A DNA stretch of 39,981 nt from Clostridia bacterium (GTDB taxonomy: Bacteria > Bacillota > Clostridia > Oscillospirales > CAG-272): the NCBI GenBank assembly GCA_017467085.1, contig JAFTSW010000039.1:1-39981 (forward strand), given 5' to 3'. Below, piece by piece: positions 8,834-16,679 of the stretch. Numbering within the stretch: the stretch's first letter is position 1; every line of letters starts with the position of its first letter. A model generated the notes under the pieces. That model ran no database searches. It saw only the letters and a list, made by a program, of their open reading frames with translations, and had not been told where the DNA came from. A program made the position numbers and the translations under genes.

Positions 8834-8906
8834 GCGCCGCACCCTCTGCCCCCGTTCCTTTTGCCGATGTGGGCCCCACAACCTTTCTCCGGAATTTCGT
8901 TTTCTC

Positions 8907-8948
8907 AAGAAGCCGATGCGTCCCCAAACGCATCGGCTTCTTTTTTTT
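8907..8948 (+). terminator. Strong intrinsic terminator
   Basis: GAAGCCGATGCG (8909-8920) pairs perfectly with CGCATCGGCTTC (8929-8940) around an 8-base loop, followed by eight T residues. It ends the GH2-deacetylase operon and insulates the polysaccharide locus. Confidence 0.95.
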
Positions 8949-8998
8949 CGCCCCAATCCCCCAAAAGCACCTCAAAAGCACAAAAATGCCCCAAACTA

Positions 8999-9027
8999 TT
9001 GACATCGGGAAGCATATGATATATAAT
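8999..9027 (+). promoter_or_regulatory. Full-consensus sigma-A promoter of the polysaccharide locus
   Basis: TTGACA (8999-9004) and TATAAT (9022-9027) are both exact consensus with the ideal 17-base spacer. A 5' leader of roughly 80 bases precedes the first gene. A perfect promoter of this kind usually needs a repressor, an antiterminator or another control to be tuned. Confidence 0.93.
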
Positions 9028-9046
9028 ATATTATAGTATATTATAA
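9027..9046 (+). repeat. Tandem 10-bp repeat at the start of transcription
   Basis: TATATTATAG (9027-9036) is followed directly by TATATTATAA (9037-9046), immediately downstream of the -10 box. One helical turn per repeat at the transcription start suggests an operator, though simple AT-rich sequence is an alternative. A second TATAAT at 9042-9047 has no good -35 partner. Confidence 0.45.
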
Positions 9047-9114
9047 TTTTGGATTCTATACCCTCCGCCAAGGACTCTTTTCGTCCCCTGCGGAGAAAAA
9101 TAAGGGAGCGCAAA

Positions 9115-10395
9115 ATGAAACCTTTCGAGAAAAAAGTCTGGCTCGCCACCCCCACGATGCACGGCGAGGAATTGGAATACGTAACGGAGGCATACAAAAC
9201 CAACTGGATGTCCACCGTTGGTGAAAACATCAACGAGGTGGAAAGAATTGCCGCGGAGAAGTCCGAGAAAAAATACGCCGTAGGACTGTCATGCTGCACG
9301 GCGGCGCTTCACTTTGCTGTCAAGCACGCGGGAGAGGTGTTGTATGGAAAGCCCGCTATCAGTCACGGCGCATTGGAGGGAAAGCGAGTTTTCTGCTCGG
9401 ATATGACCTTTGACGCCACCTTGAACCCCGTGGTGTACGAGGGCGGTATTCCCGTTTTCATCGATACGGAGGCAGAGTCCTGGAATATGGACCCCGTGGC
9501 GCTGGAGAAGGCGTTTGAAATCTATCCCGAGGTCAAGCTGGTTGTCTGCGCGGAGCTGTACGGCTTTCCCGGGCGTATCGATTTGATTAAAGGAATCTGC
9601 GAAAAGCACGGAGCTCTTTTGATTGAGGATGCCGCCGAGGCAATGGGAGCAACCCTCTTTGGGCGTCAGTGCGGCTCCTTCGGCGACTATTCCGCCATCA
9701 GCTATAACGGCAACAAAATTATCACGGGCTCTGCGGGCGGCTGTCTTCTGACCGATGATATCGAGGTTGCCAACAAGGTCCGCAAATGGTCTACCCAGTC
9801 CAGAGAAAACGCTCCCTGGTATCAGCACGAGGAGGTCGGCTACAATTACCGTATGAGTAACGTGGTGGCGGGCGTCGTGCGTGGGCAGTATCCCCACTTG
9901 GAGGAGCATATTGCCCAGAAAAAGGCAATTTATCTGCGCTATCGGGAGGGCTTCAAAGGGCTTCCCGTTCAGATGAATCCCATTGTGGAGGGAACGGAGC
10001 CGAATTATTGGCTTTCCTGTATGATTATCGACGAGGCGGCTATGTGCAAGCAGGTCAGAAGCGATAGCGAAGCGCTTTACGTGAAGGAGGCAGGAAAAAC
10101 CTGCCCAACGGAAATTTTGGAAACGCTGGCAAAATACAACGCCGAGGGCAGACCCATCTGGAAGCCTATGCATATGCAGCCTATGTACCGTATGCACGCC
10201 TTTATCACCCGAGAGGGCGACGGCAGAGCCAAAACCAACGCCTATATCGCAGGCGGCGCAAAAGGAAAGGACGGAATGCCCTTGGATATCGGCATGGATA
10301 TCTTCCACCGTGGGCTTTGTCTGCCCAGCGACAATAAGATGACCGAGGCGGAGCAGGATGCGGTCATTGAAATCGTAAAAGGCTGCTTCAAATAA
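9115..10395 (+). CDS. DegT/DnrJ/EryC1 family PLP-dependent sugar aminotransferase
   Basis: The enzyme transfers an amino group to a nucleotide-linked keto-sugar, giving an amino-deoxy sugar for the repeat unit. The PLP lysine is Lys201 in SYNGNKIITGSAGG, and Asp172 in EDAAEA contacts the pyridine nitrogen. The length (426 residues) suits the PglE/WbgX branch plus an insert near residues 310-345. The ATG at 9115 has AAGGGAG six bases upstream and starts at the conserved N-terminus; an in-frame upstream start at 9049 lacks such a site. It is the first gene after the consensus promoter and lies 18 bases before a phosphoglycosyl transferase, as in loci that start the unit with a 4-amino-6-deoxy sugar. 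The 4,6-dehydratase expected to feed it (PglF type) is not in the window. Confidence 0.88.
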   Translation: MKPFEKKVWLATPTMHGEELEYVTEAYKTNWMSTVGENINEVERIAAEKSEKKYAVGLSCCTAALHFAVKHAGEVLYGKPAISHGALEGKRVFCSDMTFDATLNPVVYEGGIPVFIDTEAESWNMDPVALEKAFEIYPEVKLVVCAELYGFPGRIDLIKGICEKHGALLIEDAAEAMGATLFGRQCGSFGDYSAISYNGNKIITGSAGGCLLTDDIEVANKVRKWSTQSRENAPWYQHEEVGYNYRMSNVVAGVVRGQYPHLEEHIAQKKAIYLRYREGFKGLPVQMNPIVEGTEPNYWLSCMIIDEAAMCKQVRSDSEALYVKEAGKTCPTEILETLAKYNAEGRPIWKPMHMQPMYRMHAFITREGDGRAKTNAYIAGGAKGKDGMPLDIGMDIFHRGLCLPSDNKMTEAEQDAVIEIVKGCFK

Positions 10396-10413
10396 TCTTG
10401 TCCGAGGAACTGT

Positions 10414-11109
10414 ATGTACGCAAAATTTTTCAAGCGCTTCTTTGACTTTTGGCTGTCACTCGTTGCGCTTTCGGTGCTTTCGCCCATTTTCCTGGTTTTA
10501 ATTATCGTGGGCGCCTTCGCTATGAAGGGCAATCCCTTTTTCAGCCAGCCGCGCCCGGGGAAGAAAGGGAAGGACGGCAAGGAGAAAATCTTCCGCCTTC
10601 TTAAATTTCGCACCATGAGCAACGCCAAGGATGAAAACGGCAACCTTCTGCCCGACGAGAAGCGACTGGGTAAATACGGCAAGCTCCTTCGCTCCACCTC
10701 CTTGGACGAATTGCCCTCCCTCCTTAATATCCTCGTTGGCGACCTGGCACTTGTCGGTCCTCGTCCCCAGCTTGTCAGAGATATGACCTTTATGAGCGAG
10801 GAGCAAAGAAGACGGCATACCGTCCGCCCCGGCTTGACGGGCCTTGCCCAGGTCAACGGGCGAAACAATATAACCTGGGAAAAGAAATTCGAGTACGATT
10901 TAGAATACATAGATAAGGGAATCACCCTCTGGGGTGACTTAAAAATTTTGTTCAAAACGGTCGGCAAGGTCCTGAAGCGCAGCGATACTGTCCGCGAGGG
11001 CACGGTATCCGATATGGATTTTGGCGATTGGCTTATGCAAGAGGGCAAGGTGGATAAGGAAACCTATGACCAAAAGCAAGCCGAAGCGAAAGAGCTTTTG
11101 AAGGTGTGA
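10414..11109 (+). CDS. Membrane phosphoglycosyl transferase (PglC-like bacterial sugar transferase)
   Basis: It starts repeat-unit synthesis by moving a phospho-sugar from a UDP-sugar to undecaprenyl phosphate on the inner membrane face. An N-terminal re-entrant hydrophobic helix spans about residues 10-38. It is followed by the LLKFRTM motif, the catalytic Asp98-Glu99 pair in SLDELPSLLN, GPRPQL, and RPGLTGLAQVNGRN. The 231-residue length is that of the compact monotopic class (PglC) with a C-terminal tail of about 45 residues, rich in charge and without known function. Its position after the aminotransferase suggests it uses that enzyme's product. Confidence 0.93.
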   Translation: MYAKFFKRFFDFWLSLVALSVLSPIFLVLIIVGAFAMKGNPFFSQPRPGKKGKDGKEKIFRLLKFRTMSNAKDENGNLLPDEKRLGKYGKLLRSTSLDELPSLLNILVGDLALVGPRPQLVRDMTFMSEEQRRRHTVRPGLTGLAQVNGRNNITWEKKFEYDLEYIDKGITLWGDLKILFKTVGKVLKRSDTVREGTVSDMDFGDWLMQEGKVDKETYDQKQAEAKELLKV

Positions 11110-11111
11110 AT

Positions 11112-11229
11112 TTGAAAATAAATTTTCAACCGTGTTTTGTGGCTTTCGCCACCGAAGCGGCGGCGATTTCGTTTTGCGAAACCAGCCCCAATTCCACAAG
11201 GAAAGGAAGCTTTCGCGGAAGCGAAAGCC
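11112..11229 (+). promoter_or_regulatory. Structured intergenic leader with competing hairpins before the GT2 gene
   Basis: Several inverted repeats crowd into this gap. TTGAAAAT/ATTTTCAA lies at 11112-11129. GTGGC/GCCAC closes a TTTC loop at 11139-11152. TTTCG/CGAAA lies at about 11168-11182. GCTTTCGC/GCGAAAGC closes a GGAA loop at 11209-11228 and ends next to the ATG at 11230. GCGAAAGCC (11221-11229) can pair instead with GGCTTTCGC (11141-11149), so two folds exclude each other. GGAAG (11217-11221) in the loop is a plausible ribosome binding site. The T-runs are too weak for an ordinary terminator. Confidence 0.5.
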
Positions 11230-12075
11230 ATGACCATAAAAATGAGTATGAATTTTTCGGTTGCGATGTCCGTCTATAAAAACGATGACCCTGTTTTTTT
11301 TGACACGGCATTAAAAAGCATTATCGATTTGCAAACGGTGAAGCCCACGGAAATCGTCTTGGTGGTGGACGGTCCTGTCCCCGAGGAAATCAACGGGGTT
11401 CTTGCCGCATACGAGGCGAGAAACGCAGGGCTCTTCAAAATCATTCGCCTGTCCGAAAACCGAGGCCTTGGCAACGCACTGAAGCTGGCGGTTGAAAACG
11501 CTTCCTTTGAGCTGATTGCCAGAATGGATAGCGACGACATCGCCATTCCCACGCGCTTTGAAGAGCAGCTTGCCTATTTTGAAACCGAGCCCCAAACCGA
11601 TATCGTCGGTGTGGATATCACCGAGTTTATCGATGAGCCCGAAAACCTCGTTGGCAAGCGTGCCGTTCCTCTGAAGCACGAAGAAATCTATGAATATATG
11701 AAAACGCGGTGCGCCTTCAATCACGTTACCGTGATGTATAAAAGGACCGCCGTTCTGAAGGCAGGCGGCTATCTTGATTGCTTCTGGAACGAGGACTATT
11801 ATCTTTGGATTCGTATGATGGAAGCAGGCTGTGTGTTCGCTAATACGGGAACGGTGCTTGTCAACGTCCGTGTCGGCAAGGATATGTATCGGCGCCGCGG
11901 CGGAAAAAAGTATTATTTGAGCGAAAAGTGCCTTCAGCAATATATGCTGGAAAAGAAAATCATAGATAAAAAAACCTACCGCGTCAATGTCTTGAAAAGA
12001 TGGCTGGTGCAAAGAGCAATGCCAAACTTCTTGCGTGGTTGGGTATTCAGAGCCTTTGCGAGGAAAAAAGCATGA
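11230..12075 (+). CDS. Glycosyltransferase family 2
   Basis: This is a GT-A fold glycosyltransferase that adds a sugar to the growing lipid-linked repeat unit on the cytoplasmic side. The N-terminal strand FSVAMSVYKND, the ENRGLGNAL segment, the ARMDSDD metal-binding motif and the NEDYYLWIRM segment follow the standard GT2 order. The length is about 281 residues. I chose the ATG at 11230, since the protein match begins a few residues later and upstream sequence in this frame is basic and hairpin-rich; ATGs at 11242 and 11248 are alternatives. Its stop overlaps the next start by ATGA, so the LicD protein is translationally coupled. The sugar and linkage cannot be predicted. Confidence 0.88.
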   Translation: MTIKMSMNFSVAMSVYKNDDPVFFDTALKSIIDLQTVKPTEIVLVVDGPVPEEINGVLAAYEARNAGLFKIIRLSENRGLGNALKLAVENASFELIARMDSDDIAIPTRFEEQLAYFETEPQTDIVGVDITEFIDEPENLVGKRAVPLKHEEIYEYMKTRCAFNHVTVMYKRTAVLKAGGYLDCFWNEDYYLWIRMMEAGCVFANTGTVLVNVRVGKDMYRRRGGKKYYLSEKCLQQYMLEKKIIDKKTYRVNVLKRWLVQRAMPNFLRGWVFRAFARKKA

Positions 12076-12881
12076 ACGAATTACAAGCGAAGATTTTAGA
12101 TATTTTGAAATGGACGGATGCACTTTGCCGAGCCCATCAAATCAGATACTATTTGATGGGTGGCTCTATGCTGGGCGCCGTTCGTCACAAGGGCTTTATT
12201 CCTTGGGATGATGATATTGATATCGCCGTTCCCCGTGAGGATTATGAACGGCTGTATGAAATCCTTTCCCGACAAGAAAGTGATACGTATTGTGTAGAAA
12301 CGTATCAAAACGGAAATAAGGATTTTATCTATCCGTATATGAAAATATACGATAAGACCACTACGGTGGTGGAAAAATCCGCTAACCGCATCAAAAGAGG
12401 CGTGTTTTTGGACGTGTTTCCCATTGACGGAATGGCAGATTTCGGGGAAGAACAGCAAAAGCATTTCAAGCGGATAAGGCGCAATGTGAACCTTCTGTCC
12501 GCCAAGGTTTGTGCTTGGAGAAAGGAAAGAAAGTTCTATAAAAATATGGCTATCGTGGCGGCGAAATTTATTCCCGCTGGCAGCCGCCTCAAGCTCCTCG
12601 CTCGGATAGATGCGCTTTGCAAACGGTACGAATACGATTCCTCTGAATGCGTCGGCGTCTTATCGGGTACCTACGGAGAAAAGGAAATTATGCCGCGCGC
12701 CTATTACGGAGAGCCTACGGAATACGAATTTGAAGGAATGCGTTTCTTCGGGGTAGAGCAATATGACCTCTATTTGAAAAAGCTTTATGGCAACTATATG
12801 CAGCCGCCTCCCGAGGACAAGCGTCAATCACCGCACGATTTTCTTTGTTGTGAGCTGGATAAGCCCTATCAGAAGGCATAA
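12072..12881 (+). CDS. licD: LicD family phosphotransferase (first copy)
   Basis: LicD proteins transfer phosphocholine or another phospho-group from a CDP-activated donor to a glycan. The family signature is clear near residues 30-60: MGGSMLGAVRHKG followed by IPWDDDIDIAVP, where the Asp cluster binds metal. A VFLDVFPIDG segment follows at about 115. The length of 269 residues is normal. It overlaps the GT2 stop by four bases. Together with the second LicD and the LicC-like enzyme further on, it points to a phospho-substituted polymer. The AT content rises from this gene onward. The donor could also be another CDP-linked alcohol. Confidence 0.9.
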   Translation: MNELQAKILDILKWTDALCRAHQIRYYLMGGSMLGAVRHKGFIPWDDDIDIAVPREDYERLYEILSRQESDTYCVETYQNGNKDFIYPYMKIYDKTTTVVEKSANRIKRGVFLDVFPIDGMADFGEEQQKHFKRIRRNVNLLSAKVCAWRKERKFYKNMAIVAAKFIPAGSRLKLLARIDALCKRYEYDSSECVGVLSGTYGEKEIMPRAYYGEPTEYEFEGMRFFGVEQYDLYLKKLYGNYMQPPPEDKRQSPHDFLCCELDKPYQKA

Positions 12882-12912
12882 AAACAAACAAAAAAGATAA
12901 GGAGAATATACC

Positions 12913-14193
12913 GTGAAGGTTTTGGTTATCAGTCACAACGTGTTTTGTCAAACCTCTAATATGGGAAAAACCTTATCTGCCTATTTTGAAGGCTGGGATA
13001 AAGCAGAGCTTGCACAGATTTACGTGCATTCCGAGGTTCCCACCAGCGATATATGCCATAATTATTTTCGCTTTACTGATAGCGAAATTATCAAATCTAT
13101 CTTTACCCGTAAATCAGGAACAGTCCTGACGGAAAAGGATATCAAAAGAGACCGCGTTGATTCCCGTATAGATACGGGGAATGCGGCGGCATTGTATCAA
13201 AAGGCAAGAAGACGCACGCCGTTTATCTATTTTGCGCGAAACCTTTGGTGGAAGCTTGGCAAATGGAAAACAAAAAAATTGTTAAAATGGGTGGATGAGT
13301 TTTCGCCCGATATCATCTTTTTGGCTTCGGGTGACTATGCCTTCATTTACGATATTGCCCTGAAGCTTGCCAAATATAAAAATATTCCCTTGGTCGTTTC
13401 CTGTATGGACGATTATTATCTCTATAACAAGAACGCAGGACGTCTTGGCGGCAAGCTCGTGCATCGTCGCTTTATGAAGCAGGTAAACAAAACGATGGCA
13501 TACGCCTCTGCCATTTATCCGATTTGTGACAAAATGGCAAAGGACTATGGGGCGCTTTTCCAAAAGCCCTGCCACGTGCTTTGTACGCCATCCACTATCG
13601 AGAAGCCCTTGGCATATGAAAAGGGTAACGCCATTTCCTATATTGGAAATTTAGGCTATCATCGAAATCGGCAGCTGATTGCCATTGGCAAAGCCTTAAA
13701 GAGCTTGGCTCTTGATGGTAAGCCCTCCTGCATTGATGTATATTCTGCGGAAACGGACGAAGAAATTCTCGCGGAGCTGACCGAGGAAAACGGCATTTGC
13801 TTTCACGGGAAAATTTCGGGTGATGAGGTTCTCCGTATAATGGGAGAAAGCAGGATAGTTATTCACACCGAGTCCTTCAACGAAAGGACCAGAAAAATGG
13901 TGGCATATTCCGTTTCCACCAAAATTGCCGATTCCTTGGCATCGGGCACCTGCCTTTTGGCATATGGCCCTGCGGAAATCGCCTCAATTGAATATTTGAA
14001 GGAAAACAAAGCCGCCTTTTGTATCACCGAGGAAGCAGAGCTTGAAGAGGGGCTTGTCTCTCTTATCGGCAGCTCTGAGCTGCAAAGCGCCCTTGTTCAG
14101 AATGCCCTGGCTCTGGCAAAGCAGCGACACAGCGGTAGTATCAACCGCCAAATGATAAAGGATACGTTGGAAGAAATCATAAAGCAAGCATAA
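12913..14193 (+). CDS. GT4-like glycosyltransferase
   Basis: It is a predicted GT-B fold transferase of the repeat-unit pathway. The N-terminal strand KVLVISHNVF begins a Rossmann-like domain, and the C-terminal half contains AISYIGNLGYHRN and SVSTKIADSLASGTCLLAYGP, where GT4 enzymes bind the nucleotide-sugar. The usual E-x7-E motif is less clear, with THTESFNERT-like sequence nearby, so family placement is moderate. The start is GTG at 12913 with AAGGAG upstream. It has 426 residues and lies 22 bases before another GT4 gene. It belongs to the AT-rich middle of the locus. Confidence 0.78.
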   Translation: MKVLVISHNVFCQTSNMGKTLSAYFEGWDKAELAQIYVHSEVPTSDICHNYFRFTDSEIIKSIFTRKSGTVLTEKDIKRDRVDSRIDTGNAAALYQKARRRTPFIYFARNLWWKLGKWKTKKLLKWVDEFSPDIIFLASGDYAFIYDIALKLAKYKNIPLVVSCMDDYYLYNKNAGRLGGKLVHRRFMKQVNKTMAYASAIYPICDKMAKDYGALFQKPCHVLCTPSTIEKPLAYEKGNAISYIGNLGYHRNRQLIAIGKALKSLALDGKPSCIDVYSAETDEEILAELTEENGICFHGKISGDEVLRIMGESRIVIHTESFNERTRKMVAYSVSTKIADSLASGTCLLAYGPAEIASIEYLKENKAAFCITEEAELEEGLVSLIGSSELQSALVQNALALAKQRHSGSINRQMIKDTLEEIIKQA

Positions 14194-14215
14194 GCTTCAG
14201 AAAGGGGATAGCGCA

Positions 14216-15409
14216 ATGAAGGTTTTGCAGGTAAACGTTGTTTACAATACCGGCAGCACAGGAAAAATTATGTGCGATATCCACGCTGAGCTTGTGAAGC
14301 AGGGCATCGAGTCTGTCATTTGCTATGGCAGAGGTAAAAAAACGCAGGATAAAAACGTTTATAAGATTTGCGGAGAACTATATTCCAAGTTCAACAATCT
14401 GCTTTCCAGATTTACGGGCCTTTTGTACGGTGGTTGCTATTTTTCCACACAAAAGCTTTTTCGCATTATCAAAAAAGAAAAGCCTGACATTGTGCATCTG
14501 CATTGCTTGAACGGACATTTTGTCAATATATATAAGCTTATAGCTTGGCTCAAAAAGCATCACGTCAAAACCGTTTTGACACTCCACGCCGAGTTTATGC
14601 ATACGGCAAATTGCTCTCATGCCTTTGAGTGCGACAAATGGCTGTCAGGCTGCGGCAAATGCCCGAAATTGCAAAACAAGCATTTCCGTGTTGACGGAAC
14701 GCACCGTTCTTGGAAAAAAATGAAAAAAGCTTTTGCCGATTTCGATAGTCTGACTGTGGCATCAGTTTCGCCTTGGTTGCAGGAAAGAGCGGCGCGGTCT
14801 CCCATTTTGAAGGGCTTAAAGCATATCACGGTGTTAAATGGCTTAGATACGGAGGTATTTCGTCCTACCCTGTCTGACCTTAGGGAAAAATACGCTTTAA
14901 CGGATAAAACGGTTGTTTTTCATGCGTCGCCTCGCTTCGATAATAATCCAAGCAATTTGAAGGGCGGCTATTACGTCTTACAGCTTGCAGAAAGGATGCC
15001 TGAAACCGTATTCGTTGTTGCAGGTCCTTATCCCGACGGACTGATGGTTCCGGATAATGTCATATTGCTCGGCAAGGTTGCAAATCAAACGCTTCTTACC
15101 AAGTGGTATAGTACCGCCGATATCACGCTTTTAACGAGTAAAAGAGAAACCTTTTCGATGATAGTGGCAGAAAGCCTTTGCTGCGGCACCCCTGTTGTTG
15201 GCTTTTATGCAGGCGGTCCGGAGACCATCGCCGTTCCTCAATACTGTGTGTTCGTCGAATATGGAGATGTTGACGCTTTGACTGTTAAAGCAGAAGAAGT
15301 TATTCGTCATAGCTATGATTTAACTGAAATATCAAAGGTAGCTTCGCGCAAATATTCCAAGAGTGCTATGTGTGCCAACTATGTATTGGAATATCAAACA
15401 GAAAATTGA
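14216..15409 (+). CDS. Glycosyltransferase family 4 (WcaL-like)
   Basis: A 397-residue GT-B glycosyltransferase. The N-terminal domain has QVNVVYNTGSTGKI, the glycine-rich acceptor-side loop, and DIVHLHCLNGHFVNIY. The C-terminal domain shows VLNGLDTEVFRP and LLTSKRETFSMIVAESLCC, the E-x7-E type motif. A cysteine cluster (about residues 138-154, HAFECDKWLSGCGKC) is typical of the colanic-acid WcaL-like branch. It is cytoplasmic or peripheral at the membrane, transferring one sugar to the lipid-linked unit. The spacing to the previous gene is 22 bases with GAAAGGGG upstream of the start. Confidence 0.9.
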   Translation: MKVLQVNVVYNTGSTGKIMCDIHAELVKQGIESVICYGRGKKTQDKNVYKICGELYSKFNNLLSRFTGLLYGGCYFSTQKLFRIIKKEKPDIVHLHCLNGHFVNIYKLIAWLKKHHVKTVLTLHAEFMHTANCSHAFECDKWLSGCGKCPKLQNKHFRVDGTHRSWKKMKKAFADFDSLTVASVSPWLQERAARSPILKGLKHITVLNGLDTEVFRPTLSDLREKYALTDKTVVFHASPRFDNNPSNLKGGYYVLQLAERMPETVFVVAGPYPDGLMVPDNVILLGKVANQTLLTKWYSTADITLLTSKRETFSMIVAESLCCGTPVVGFYAGGPETIAVPQYCVFVEYGDVDALTVKAEEVIRHSYDLTEISKVASRKYSKSAMCANYVLEYQTEN

Positions 15410-15482
15410 TAACATCGAAGTAATCTTTTATGACAGTAGAATATGTGTATTTATACGAAAAGATATTGGAGGAATCCTTGAA

Positions 15483-16679
15483 ATGGTGAAAGAGCAAAAG
15501 CGAGGGAGACGAAGAAAAGGGTTAATTTTTATTCCTTTTTTGACTCTGCTTCTGAGCGTTCTTTATTATATGTACTCATTCAAATGGGGCGGCGGTGTGT
15601 CAACCTTTGTACCTGCTGTTCTCATTTGGCCTTTTGTCGTTTTGATAGGCTTCACCATCTATATAACGAAGTTTTTTAAGAGAAATTTTTTGTTAGATGC
15701 AGGCGCCTTGCTCGCCTTTTATACTATGCTTGTTACCGCTTTGACACCAAGCAGTAGTATGTTTTCCTTACTGTCCTCTTTAATTTATGTTTTACTCTGG
15801 GCATCGCTGCTTTTTGTTTTTTTTCATTACACGTTTCATCAAGAAATTCCCCGTGGCTTTACAAAAAGCCTGTGGTTGGGCATCCCCTTAACGGTATTCT
15901 TTTTTGTTGAGCAGGTGAATTTCAATGCAACAGAGATTAACATAAAAACACTGAACCCGATTTTTTATCTTCTCTTTTTCGTGCCCTTCATTTTTTTGGA
16001 GAAGAGAAAGCTGCCGCGCTATATTGGGCTGGGACTTGTTTTTTTCTGTATTTTATTATCAAATAAACGAACGGCGTTGTTTGCATTTTTGCTTGTTATC
16101 CTCTATGTTGTCTTTACCTCATTCAAATCCACCAAAAAAACGGTAAACAATATAGTGAAAATGTTTTGTGGCATTACTTTTGGCGTCTTGGCATTGTTGC
16201 TTCTGTATTCGTACACAATGTCGCAATATACGAATATTGACTGGTTAGATAGAATTTTAGCTATTTCCGAAACAGGTGGCGGCGGAAGAACAGTGCGGTG
16301 GAGCCAATTCTTCATTGACATGAATAAAGCAAACGTGTTACAGATGTTTTTTGGACATGGCAATGTAGCGTTGTACTACCACAACGATTTAATGCAGATT
16401 ATATACAATTACGGTATTATCGGCGGTTGTATATACACGGCGTTTTGCGTTTCCTTGCTTGTTTTGGCAAGGAAAATGAATAAAAGCAATTATAGATACA
16501 GAATAGCGTATATTGCCTCTCTTATTATTTTCTTTTGCAGCTCTTCTGTTGAACAGGTTATCGTTGTTCATACATGGTTTTTGCAAATGGCGGTCTTTTG
16601 GGGCATCGTCATAGGAGATTATTACAGAGAAATAAACGAGAAGAAAGAAGAAAAGGCATGGCAGGTGTTAAATCCGTAG
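15483..16679 (+). CDS. wzy: O-antigen/capsule polymerase, Wzy-like
   Basis: A 398-residue polytopic membrane protein with about ten hydrophobic helices (from residue 13 to 385). A large extracytoplasmic loop at about 265-310 carries ETGGGGRTVRWSQF and FGHGN, the pattern of Wzy/O-antigen ligase proteins. It would join lipid-linked repeat units outside the membrane. GGAGGAA sits 8 bases before the ATG at 15483, so I prefer this over an in-frame upstream start that would overlap the previous gene. Wzy proteins share little sequence, so the call rests on topology, loop motifs and the presence of Wzx. It is strongly AT-rich and its end overlaps the next gene by 22 bases. Confidence 0.82.
   Translation: MVKEQKRGRRRKGLIFIPFLTLLLSVLYYMYSFKWGGGVSTFVPAVLIWPFVVLIGFTIYITKFFKRNFLLDAGALLAFYTMLVTALTPSSSMFSLLSSLIYVLLWASLLFVFFHYTFHQEIPRGFTKSLWLGIPLTVFFFVEQVNFNATEINIKTLNPIFYLLFFVPFIFLEKRKLPRYIGLGLVFFCILLSNKRTALFAFLLVILYVVFTSFKSTKKTVNNIVKMFCGITFGVLALLLLYSYTMSQYTNIDWLDRILAISETGGGGRTVRWSQFFIDMNKANVLQMFFGHGNVALYYHNDLMQIIYNYGIIGGCIYTAFCVSLLVLARKMNKSNYRYRIAYIASLIIFFCSSSVEQVIVVHTWFLQMAVFWGIVIGDYYREINEKKEEKAWQVLNP

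Noticed and set aside
9289-10308. Long open frame of 339 codons on the minus strand
   Set aside because: It lies wholly inside the aminotransferase gene, which has clear family motifs; it is a codon-bias shadow.
11137-11229. 31-codon N-terminal extension of the GT2 gene from a TTG
   Set aside because: It encodes a basic, Pro-rich stretch across several hairpins, has no ribosome site, and lies before the conserved GT2 start.
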